Assembly (NCBI GenBank): GCA_050733935.1
Contig: JBOHUC010000032.1
Coordinates: forward strand, 1 to 21,052
Origin: JBOHUC01 sp050733935
GTDB taxonomy: Bacteria; Eisenbacteria; RBG-16-71-46; DASYSL01
Direction of reading: 5' to 3'
Length of the DNA stretch: 21,052 nt
A program made the translations under genes and the position numbers. Of the stretch, positions 1 to 5,563 are shown piece by piece. The stretch's first letter is position 1; the number at the start of each line of letters is the position of its first letter. Under the pieces are notes generated by a model that saw nothing but the letters and a program-made list of their open reading frames with translations, made no database searches and was not told where the DNA came from.

Positions 1-237
1 GTCGCCTTCGCCGCGCGCACGCAACGCCTCGCCGCCGCGCGCGCACGACTCGGCGCGCTCTCGCCCCGGGCCGTCCTTGCGCGCGGTTACAGTCTGGTCA
101 CGCTCCCCGATGGCACGGTCGTCCGCTCGGCCACACAGTTTGCGGTCGGGGACGATCTCCGAATCGAATTCGCGCGCGGTCGGGCCAGCGCGCGGGTGCT
201 CGAACGCCGGCCCGCGGACGAATCCACGGAGGGCTGA
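1..237 (+). CDS. xseA: Exodeoxyribonuclease VII large subunit, C-terminal fragment
   Basis: This is the last 78 codons of a gene that begins before the window. The reading frame opens at base 1 and stops at TGA. Visible residues include LGALSPRAVLARGYSLV, followed by a DGTVVRSATQFAVGDDLRI-type segment. That matches the conserved tail of XseA: the 'LSP-x-x-VL-x-RGY' motif and then a small beta domain. XseA is the catalytic and DNA-binding subunit of exonuclease VII, which degrades single-stranded DNA from either end in the cytoplasm. Its stop codon overlaps the xseB start by one base (TGATG), so the two subunits are probably translationally coupled. The catalytic part lies outside the window. 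Identification rests on the tail motif plus the adjacent xseB. Confidence 0.9.
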   Translation, partial: VAFAARTQRLAAARARLGALSPRAVLARGYSLVTLPDGTVVRSATQFAVGDDLRIEFARGRASARVLERRPADESTEG

Positions 238-626
238 TGCCACGCGGGAAGAAACCGGCGGCGGGGGAGCGGGTGCGCGAGGGGGCTGCCCCGGGGGAGC
301 CGTTGCTCGGCCCCGACGGAAAGCCGTACACGTTCGAAAAGGCGCTCGATCGATTGGAGGAAATCGTCGACCGGCTCGAGGACGGCTCGCTCGCGCTCGA
401 GGAATCGCTCGCACGCTTCGAGGAGGGCGTGAAGCTCACGCGCTTTCTCGAAGGTGAGCTCACGCGCGCGCAGAAGCGCGTCGAAGAGCTGGTCGAGGAC
501 GCGGGCGGCGGCGTCACGACGCGCCGGTGGACCGCCGACACGGGCGAACTCGCGGACGAAGTCGCCGACGAAGAGCTCGACGACGGGCTCGAGGACGAAG
601 AGGACGAAGAGGACGACGCGCGCTGA
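237..626 (+). CDS. xseB: Exodeoxyribonuclease VII small subunit
   Basis: This 129-residue protein carries the XseB core at about residues 31-88: FEKALDRLEEIVDRLEDGSLALEESLARFEEG, then a second helix rich in charged residues. In exonuclease VII several small subunits wrap around the large subunit and regulate or stabilise it. The protein is longer than the usual 60-90 residues. It has an extra basic/Pro-Gly N-terminus (residues 1-30) and a strongly acidic tail (residues 101-129, mostly D and E). The tail stays in frame to a clean stop immediately before ispA, so it is not a frameshift artefact. The ATG overlaps the xseA stop. Family assignment is secure; the role of the tail is unknown. Confidence 0.93.
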   Translation: MPRGKKPAAGERVREGAAPGEPLLGPDGKPYTFEKALDRLEEIVDRLEDGSLALEESLARFEEGVKLTRFLEGELTRAQKRVEELVEDAGGGVTTRRWTADTGELADEVADEELDDGLEDEEDEEDDAR

Positions 627-627
627 C

Positions 628-1557
628 ATGGCCGCCCGCCGCGAAACGCTCCCGACGTTCTTCGAGCGCGACCGCCGCGCGTTCGACGCCTGGCTCGCGC
701 AACGCCTCCGGCGCCTTCCGGGCGTGCCCGATCGCCTCGCCGAAGCGCTTCGCTACGCGGTGCTCGCCCCCGGGAAGCGCCTCCGTCCGCTCCTCGTGCT
801 CCTCGGCTACGACGCGGGCGGCGGTCCGCGCGCCGCCCGTCGGCGCGCGTTCGCGGCGGCCGCGGCCCTCGAATACGTGCACGCGTTCTCCCTGGTCCAC
901 GACGATCTGCCGGCCCTCGACGACGACGACCTCAGGCGCGGGCGCCCGACGCTCCACCGGAAGTTCGACGAAGCGACTGCGATTCTTGCGGGCGACGCGC
1001 TCCTTTCGCTCGCGTTCGAGCATCTCGCGGGCGCCGCGTTTCCTCCGGCCCGCGTGGCAGAGGCGCTTGCGATCCTGGCCCGCGCGTCGGGCGCTTCGGG
1101 AATGGTCGCCGGACAAATGCTCGACCTCGCCGCCGAAGGCCGCTGGGGACGCGCGCGCGCGGCCGCCGCGCGCAGGCTTTCAAACGTGCGCGCGATCCAC
1201 CGGAACAAGACGGGCGAGCTCCTCGCGGCCGCGCTCGAGATCGGAGGCACGCTCGCGGGTGCGACCGCGCATCGTCGCGCCGCGCTGCGCGCGGTCGGGA
1301 TCGACTTGGGGCTCGCGTTCCAAATCGAAGACGATCTCCTGAATGAGCGCGGGGACACGCGCGCGCTCGGGAAGCGTTCCGGAACGGATCGCGTCCGCGG
1401 CAAGGCCACCTGGCCCGCGGCGGTGGGCACCCGCGCGGCCGAACGCGCCGTGGCGCGGCTTCACGCGCGCGCGGTGGGGCGGGCCGCCAAGGTTTTCCCC
1501 CGATTTGCGGGGCGCTTTGCTACGCTTGCGGCGTTTCTGGCGGCCCGTCGTGCCTAG
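628..1557 (+). CDS. ispA: Short-chain (E)-polyprenyl diphosphate synthase (farnesyl/geranylgeranyl type)
   Basis: This 309-residue enzyme condenses isopentenyl diphosphate with allylic diphosphates to build C15-C20 isoprenoids in the cytoplasm. Family motifs are clear: GKRLRP (49-54), the first Asp-rich motif D92-D93-LPAL-D98 with the two-residue insertion of bacterial FPP synthases, GQMLDL (162-167), K194-T195, and the second Asp-rich region FQIEDDLLN (231-239). In the second motif the usual third Asp is Asn239. The aromatic F at -5 and S at -4 before the first motif suggest a short-chain product, but C15 versus C20 cannot be fixed from this. I chose the ATG one base after the xseB stop; an open frame extends upstream only as an overlap with xseB. 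The xseA-xseB-ispA order is a classic conserved cluster. Confidence 0.9.
   Translation: MAARRETLPTFFERDRRAFDAWLAQRLRRLPGVPDRLAEALRYAVLAPGKRLRPLLVLLGYDAGGGPRAARRRAFAAAAALEYVHAFSLVHDDLPALDDDDLRRGRPTLHRKFDEATAILAGDALLSLAFEHLAGAAFPPARVAEALAILARASGASGMVAGQMLDLAAEGRWGRARAAAARRLSNVRAIHRNKTGELLAAALEIGGTLAGATAHRRAALRAVGIDLGLAFQIEDDLLNERGDTRALGKRSGTDRVRGKATWPAAVGTRAAERAVARLHARAVGRAAKVFPRFAGRFATLAAFLAARRA
1521..1526 (+). promoter_or_regulatory. Possible -10 element for the gap operon, inside the ispA 3' end
   Basis: The sequence TTTGCTACGCT resembles the CTAnnnT -10-like elements seen before tolQ and upstream of the ferritin-like gene in this window. No good -35 hexamer lies 16-18 bases upstream. If it is used, the 160-bp dyad element would form the 5' leader of the gap-pgk-tpiA transcript. 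This is weak, motif-only evidence. Confidence 0.22.
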
Positions 1558-1558
1558 G

Positions 1559-1718
1559 CTCTGTCTGAAAACCCCTCGTGGTCGCGTTGGCGGCGCCGGC
1601 AGGCCAGCCGCAAGGCGCGACGACGAAGTCGGATCCGATGCGATCCGTCGAGGAGGAGCAACAGAGCGGATGGCCTGCCGCCGCCGCCAACCCGAAGGGC
1701 CGGGGCCCTCGGACAGAG
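1559..1718. repeat. 160-bp quasi-palindromic element (MITE/REP-like) between ispA and gap
   Basis: Paired positions i and j sum to 3277 throughout, so the whole element has one dyad axis with no gaps. Matching arms are: CTCTGTC plus three more pairs (1559-1568 with 1709-1718, one T-G), CCCC (1572-1575 with 1702-1705), a 21-bp arm with one mismatch (1586-1606 with 1671-1691), CCGC (1608-1611 with 1666-1669), and a central CGGATC/GATCCG (1630-1635 with 1642-1647) around a 6-base loop. The long arms and terminal CTCTGTC/GACAGAG inverted repeats resemble a non-autonomous mobile repeat or a large RNA hairpin. It starts two bases after the ispA stop and ends just before the gap ribosome-binding site. 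No second copy occurs in the window, so mobility is inference; the dyad itself is directly visible. Confidence 0.75.
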
Positions 1719-1734
1719 ACCGGGAGGGATCGGA

Positions 1735-2727
1735 ATGGTGCGGGTCGGCATCAACGGATTCGGTCGGATCGGTCGTCTCGTCGTGCGCGCCGCGAAGAAG
1801 CGCGGCGCCGAGGTCAACTTCGTGGCGGTGAACGACGTCACGGATGCGCCGACGCTCGCGCACCTGTTGCGCTACGACTCGGTGCACGGCGTGTGGCCGG
1901 ACCCTGTGACCGTCGAGGGCGACTCGCTGTGCGTGGGCGGCGATGCCATGAAGGTTCTCAAGGTCGCCGAGCCGTCGAAGCTCCCGTGGAAGGATCTCGG
2001 AGTGGACGTCGTCCTCGAGGCGACCGGGCGGTTCACGGACAAGCCCGAGGCCCGGGCCCACCTCGACGCCGGCGCACGCGTGGTCGCGGTCTCGGCGCCC
2101 TCCAAGGGGGCGGACTCCACGCTCGTGATCGGCGTCAACGACGCGGCCTACAAGAAGGGCGAGCACCGCGTGGTCTCGGTGGCGTCGTGCACGACCAACT
2201 GCCTCGCGCCCGTCGCGAAAGTGCTCCACGAGGCCTTCGGGATCGAGCGCGGTCTCATGACCACGACTCACGCCTACACGAACGACCAGCGGATCCTCGA
2301 CCTGCCGCACAAGGACCTGAGGCGCGCGCGCGCGGCGGCCATGAACATGATCCCGACCTCGACCGGGGCCGCGAAGGCGATCGGCCTCGTGATCCCGGAG
2401 TTGAACGGCAAGCTCGACGGTGTGGCCATGCGCGTGCCTGTCCCGGACGGATCGGTCGTGGATCTCACGGTCGTCGTCCGGAAGCCGACCGACAAGGCGG
2501 CCGTGAACGCGGCCCTCAAGGCGGCGGCCGACGGCCCGCTCAAGGGCATCCTCGAATACTCCGAGGCGCCGCTCGTGTCGAGCGACATCATCGGCAATCC
2601 GCATTCTTCGATCGTGGACGCCCCGCTCACGACCGTGCTCGACGGCACGTTCGTCAAGGTCTTCTCGTGGTACGACAACGAGTGGGGGTTCTCGAACCGC
2701 GTGGTGGACCTGCTCACGAAGCTCTGA
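1735..2727 (+). CDS. gap: Glyceraldehyde-3-phosphate dehydrogenase, NAD-type
   Basis: This 330-residue enzyme catalyses the reversible oxidative phosphorylation of glyceraldehyde 3-phosphate to 1,3-bisphosphoglycerate. The N-terminus GINGFGRIGR is the dinucleotide-binding loop. Asp34 (in VNDVTD) is the residue that favours NAD over NADP. SCTTNCLAP places the nucleophilic Cys at 152, and His179 is in TTTHAYT. The C-terminus WYDNEWGFSNRVVDL is canonical. Length is normal. The ATG is preceded by GGGAGGG (1722-1728), a good Shine-Dalgarno sequence right after the dyad element. It is first in a gap-pgk-tpiA unit, so glycolysis or gluconeogenesis is its clear role. Nothing is missing from the active site. 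Confidence 0.97.
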   Translation: MVRVGINGFGRIGRLVVRAAKKRGAEVNFVAVNDVTDAPTLAHLLRYDSVHGVWPDPVTVEGDSLCVGGDAMKVLKVAEPSKLPWKDLGVDVVLEATGRFTDKPEARAHLDAGARVVAVSAPSKGADSTLVIGVNDAAYKKGEHRVVSVASCTTNCLAPVAKVLHEAFGIERGLMTTTHAYTNDQRILDLPHKDLRRARAAAMNMIPTSTGAAKAIGLVIPELNGKLDGVAMRVPVPDGSVVDLTVVVRKPTDKAAVNAALKAAADGPLKGILEYSEAPLVSSDIIGNPHSSIVDAPLTTVLDGTFVKVFSWYDNEWGFSNRVVDLLTKL

Positions 2728-2761
2728 GTCCGCCCAGGCGACCCGAACCCGGAGCCGTCCG

Positions 2762-3997
2762 ATGGCCCAAGGCCTTTCCTTCCTCACGCTGCGCGATCTC
2801 GACGTGGACGGCAAGCGCGTGCTCGTGCGCGTGGACCACAACGTGCCGCTCGACGAAGAAGGCCTCGTGTCCGACGACACGCGGATCGTGGCGACGTTGC
2901 CGACGCTCCGCTACCTGCTCGAGAAGGGCGCTTCCATCATTCTCATGTCGCACCTCGGCCGGCCGAAGGGCGGACCCGACCCGAAGGCGTCGCTCGCACC
3001 GGTCGCGAAGCGACTCGAGCGCCTGCTCCGTCAGCCGGTCCCGCTCGCTCCCGATTGCGTGGGACCTGCGGTCGAGGCCCAGGCCCTGGCCCTCAAGCCG
3101 GGGCAGGTGATCCTGCTCGAGAATCTCCGCTTCCACGCCGGCGAGGAGTCGAACGATCCCGGGTTCGCCGAGGCCCTAGCCCGGCTCGGCCAGGTCTACG
3201 TGAACGACGCGTTCGGCACCGCCCATCGCGCGCACGCCTCGACCGTCGGCGTGCCGGACCGCTTGAAGCCCGCGGCCGCCGGATTCCTGATGCAGAAGGA
3301 GCTCGAGTATCTGGGGAAGGCGCTGTCCGAGCCGGCGCGGCCGTTCGCCGCGATCGTCGGAGGGGCCAAGATCTCGAGCAAGCTTCCCGTGCTCGAGAAC
3401 CTGCTTGCCCAGTGCGACCGTGTCCTGGTCGGCGGAGCCATGATGTTCACGTTCCTGCGCGCGCAGGGGCTCCGCACGGGCCAGTCGCTCGTCGAAGAGG
3501 AGTACGTCGACACGGCCCGCGCGCTCCTCGCGAAGGCGAAGGATGAGGAGACGGACATCGTGCTGCCGGTCGATGCGCGCTGGTCTTTGAGCCTCGAGGG
3601 GGATCAGCCCGTGAGCGTCCATCCGGTGACCGCGCTCCCCGAGAAGGGCTACGGCGTGGACATCGGCCCCGAAACCGAATCGCTGTTCACCGGGGTCTTA
3701 GGCGACTGCCGCACGGTCGTGTGGAACGGCCCGATGGGGATCTTCGAGAAAGCCGAGTTCGCGCACGGCACGCTCGCGATCGCGCGCACGCTCGCCGCCC
3801 TCACGCGCGAGCGCGATGCGATCACGGTGGTCGGGGGAGGGGACTCGGCCGCCGCGCTCGAGCGCACCGGGCTCGCCGATCGCGTAAGCCACGTCTCAAC
3901 CGGGGGCGGAGCCGCTCTCGAGTTCCTCGAAGGCCGCGGGCTTCCCGGCGTGGCGGCGCTCTCCCCCCGTGCCGCGGCGGTCGAGCCCCGTCCGTGA
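2762..3997 (+). CDS. pgk: Phosphoglycerate kinase
   Basis: This 411-residue cytoplasmic kinase transfers phosphate between 1,3-bisphosphoglycerate and ADP. Visible motifs include RVDHNVPLD near residues 23-31, SHLGRPKG, LLENLRFHAGEE, VNDAFGTAHRAHAST, GGAKISSK, NGPMGIFE and the nucleotide-binding VVGGGDSAAAL near the C-terminus, in the expected order. The first motif is usually RVDFNVP; here the Phe is His26, a conspicuous but probably tolerated change. Length is slightly above the usual ~395 because of an Ala/Pro-rich tail. It lies 34 bases after gap, with a GGAG upstream of its ATG. Its end overlaps tpiA by four bases (GTGA), indicating co-translation. Confidence 0.97.
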   Translation: MAQGLSFLTLRDLDVDGKRVLVRVDHNVPLDEEGLVSDDTRIVATLPTLRYLLEKGASIILMSHLGRPKGGPDPKASLAPVAKRLERLLRQPVPLAPDCVGPAVEAQALALKPGQVILLENLRFHAGEESNDPGFAEALARLGQVYVNDAFGTAHRAHASTVGVPDRLKPAAAGFLMQKELEYLGKALSEPARPFAAIVGGAKISSKLPVLENLLAQCDRVLVGGAMMFTFLRAQGLRTGQSLVEEEYVDTARALLAKAKDEETDIVLPVDARWSLSLEGDQPVSVHPVTALPEKGYGVDIGPETESLFTGVLGDCRTVVWNGPMGIFEKAEFAHGTLAIARTLAALTRERDAITVVGGGDSAAALERTGLADRVSHVSTGGGAALEFLEGRGLPGVAALSPRAAAVEPRP

Positions 3998-4773
3998 GGC
4001 GCTCTGCTCCGCGACTCGTCGCCGCGAACTGGAAGATGTACCGGACGAACGACGAGGCCGGGCGTCTCATCCACTCTCTCCTCGAAGCGCTCCTGCCGGC
4101 CCCCGGCGCGGACGTGGTGTTGTTCCCGCCGTTCACCGCGCTCTCGGAAGCGGCTCTCCGGCTCGCCGGCACGCCGATCGGGCTCGGCGGCCAGGACCTC
4201 TACTGGGAGCGCGAAGGCGCGTTCACGGGCGAGATCTCGGGGGCCATGCTGCGCTCGGCCGGAGCGCGCTACGTGCTCGTCGGCCATTCGGAACGGCGCC
4301 AGTTCTTCGGCGAGACGAATGCGTCGGTCGCGAAGAAGACCCGCGCTGCGATCGACGCGGGGCTCGTGCCCGTCGTGTGCGTCGGCGAGTCCCTCGCCGA
4401 GCGCGAAGCCGGACGCACCGAGGAGGTCGTGGACCGGCAATTCGACGAGGGGCTTGCGTCGGTGGCGGCCTCCGAGATCGCGGGACTCGTGCTCGCGTAC
4501 GAGCCGGTGTGGGCGATCGGCACCGGCCGGAACGCGACTCCCGCGCAGGCGGCCGAGGTGCACGAGCGGCTGCGCGCCCGCGCGCACGCGCGCTTTGGCG
4601 CTCCGGCCGAAGCGCTCCGCATCCTCTACGGCGGGTCTGTGAGGCCCGAGAACGCGGCGGCCCTCTTCGCCGAGCCCGAGCTCGACGGGGCGCTCGTCGG
4701 AGGGGCTTGCCTGACCCCCGAGACGTTCGTTCCGATCGTCCGAGCGGCCGCCCCGGCCCGAGCCGCGACTTGA
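3994..4773 (+). CDS. tpiA: Triosephosphate isomerase
   Basis: This 259-residue TIM-barrel enzyme interconverts dihydroxyacetone phosphate and glyceraldehyde 3-phosphate. Active-site residues are all visible: N12 and K14 in AANWKMY, H98 in VGHSERRQFF, E170 in AYEPVWAIGTG, and the phosphate-binding YGGSV and GALVGGA segments. I chose the GTG start that overlaps the pgk stop (GTGA), because it gives the normal length and places AANWK about ten residues in. No ATG fits: the only early Met (residue 15) lies after the catalytic Lys. It completes a three-gene glycolytic block. The stop codon overlaps the -35 element of the candidate promoter that follows. Confidence 0.96.
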   Translation: MRRSAPRLVAANWKMYRTNDEAGRLIHSLLEALLPAPGADVVLFPPFTALSEAALRLAGTPIGLGGQDLYWEREGAFTGEISGAMLRSAGARYVLVGHSERRQFFGETNASVAKKTRAAIDAGLVPVVCVGESLAEREAGRTEEVVDRQFDEGLASVAASEIAGLVLAYEPVWAIGTGRNATPAQAAEVHERLRARAHARFGAPAEALRILYGGSVRPENAAALFAEPELDGALVGGACLTPETFVPIVRAAAPARAAT

Positions 4774-4799
4774 CGCCCGGACCCCGGTCCGGGTATGGT
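4770..4799 (+). promoter_or_regulatory. Candidate secG promoter with a palindromic spacer
   Basis: TTGACG (4770-4775) and TATGGT (4794-4799) are separated by 18 bases, giving a good sigma-70-like match upstream of secG. The spacer is CCCGGACCCCGGTCCGGG, a dyad with 8-bp arms and a 2-base centre that fills it exactly. It could be an operator for a spacer-binding regulator. Alternatively it could be a small RNA hairpin ending the tpiA transcript, but no T-run follows. The -35 overlaps the tpiA stop codon. Confidence 0.55.
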
Positions 4800-4858
4800 G
4801 GGCCCGTCGGCGGGGCTGAATAACTCCCGCTCCCGGAATCGTTTACCCCGAGGAACCC

Positions 4859-5314
4859 ATGTACGGTCTGATCCTGTCGGTGCACGTCCTGATCTGCTTT
4901 GCCATGGTGCTCGTGATCCTTCTTCAGTCGGGGAAGGGCGGGGGGCTCGCCGGGGCGTTCGGCGGCGGCGGGACCACGATCTTCGGCGGGCGGGGCGCGA
5001 CCACGGTCCTGACCCGCGCGACCATGATCCTGGGGACGCTCTTCTTCGTGACCTCGCTCTCGCTCGCGCTCCTCTCCATGCAGGGCTCGCGCGGAACGGG
5101 ACCGAGCCTCCTTCAGCAGGAGGCGCAGCGCGCGTCGGGTCAGCAGTCGAACACGCCTCCGGCGGGATCACAGGCGCCGGCGACGTTGCCGCAGTCCGCA
5201 CCGGGCGCTCCGGCTCCCGGCGCACCCGCGGGAACGGGAACGCCCGCCTCGCCGCAGACGCCCGCGGGAGGAGGCAGCGCGAATCCCACGCCGCCACCGC
5301 CGGGCGGACGCTAG
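4859..5314 (+). CDS. secG: Protein-export membrane protein SecG with long Pro/Ala/Gly tail
   Basis: SecG is the small auxiliary subunit of the SecYEG translocon in the inner membrane. The protein has one N-terminal transmembrane helix (about residues 3-22). This is followed by the hallmark LLQSGKGGGLAGAFGGG (21-38) and FGGRGATTVLTRAT, and then a second helix (about 54-73). These match SecG closely. The family is usually 70-115 residues. Here 151 residues result from a low-complexity tail (about 85-151) rich in P, A, G, Q and T that should lie outside the conserved core. The ATG is preceded by GAGGAA. The gene sits between tpiA and tRNA-Leu(GAG), a conserved neighbourhood. Confidence 0.95.
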   Translation: MYGLILSVHVLICFAMVLVILLQSGKGGGLAGAFGGGGTTIFGGRGATTVLTRATMILGTLFFVTSLSLALLSMQGSRGTGPSLLQQEAQRASGQQSNTPPAGSQAPATLPQSAPGAPAPGAPAGTGTPASPQTPAGGGSANPTPPPPGGR

Positions 5315-5354
5315 TAGGAGCCCTCACGCAGTTTCTCGAAGTGCAGTTCGTGAT

Positions 5355-5383
5355 CGGTCGCGACCCTCGAAGCCCTGCGACCG
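5355..5383 (+). other. Hairpin between secG and tRNA-Leu
   Basis: CGGTCGC (5355-5361) pairs with GCGACCG (5377-5383) around a 15-base loop, and the first arm continues into the perfect palindrome GGTCGCGACC. It lies 16 bases before the tRNA. It could be a processing signal or part of a secG terminator, but there is no T-run and no clear promoter in this gap. The tRNA may therefore be co-transcribed with secG. Confidence 0.3.
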
Positions 5384-5398
5384 CGTCGCGATGATCGT

Positions 5399-5483
<85 letters not shown>

Positions 5484-5504
5484 CAACCACGACGGCCCCG
5501 CACG

Positions 5505-5530
5505 CGGTTTCCTGGTTTCCCCGGGAACCG
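5505..5530 (+). terminator. Possible stem-loop after tRNA-Leu
   Basis: CGGTTTCC (5505-5512) can pair with GGGAACCG (5523-5530), with one T-G pair. An alternative fold, GGTTTC/GGAACC, uses 5514-5519 and 5524-5529. It lies 21 bases after the encoded CCA and could end the secG-tRNA transcript. There is no T-run, so this is only a structural suggestion. Confidence 0.3.
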
Positions 5531-5563
5531 TGGTCGCGGGGTCGATTCGTTCGGGAGCGCGGA

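Noticed and set aside
1180..2880. Long - strand open frame opposite ispA and gap
   Set aside because: It is a high-G+C shadow of two certain genes; its protein is Arg/His-rich with no recognisable motif.
1578..3110. + strand open frame crossing the dyad element and gap
   Set aside because: It overlaps gap and pgk in another frame and has low-complexity Arg/Gly composition.
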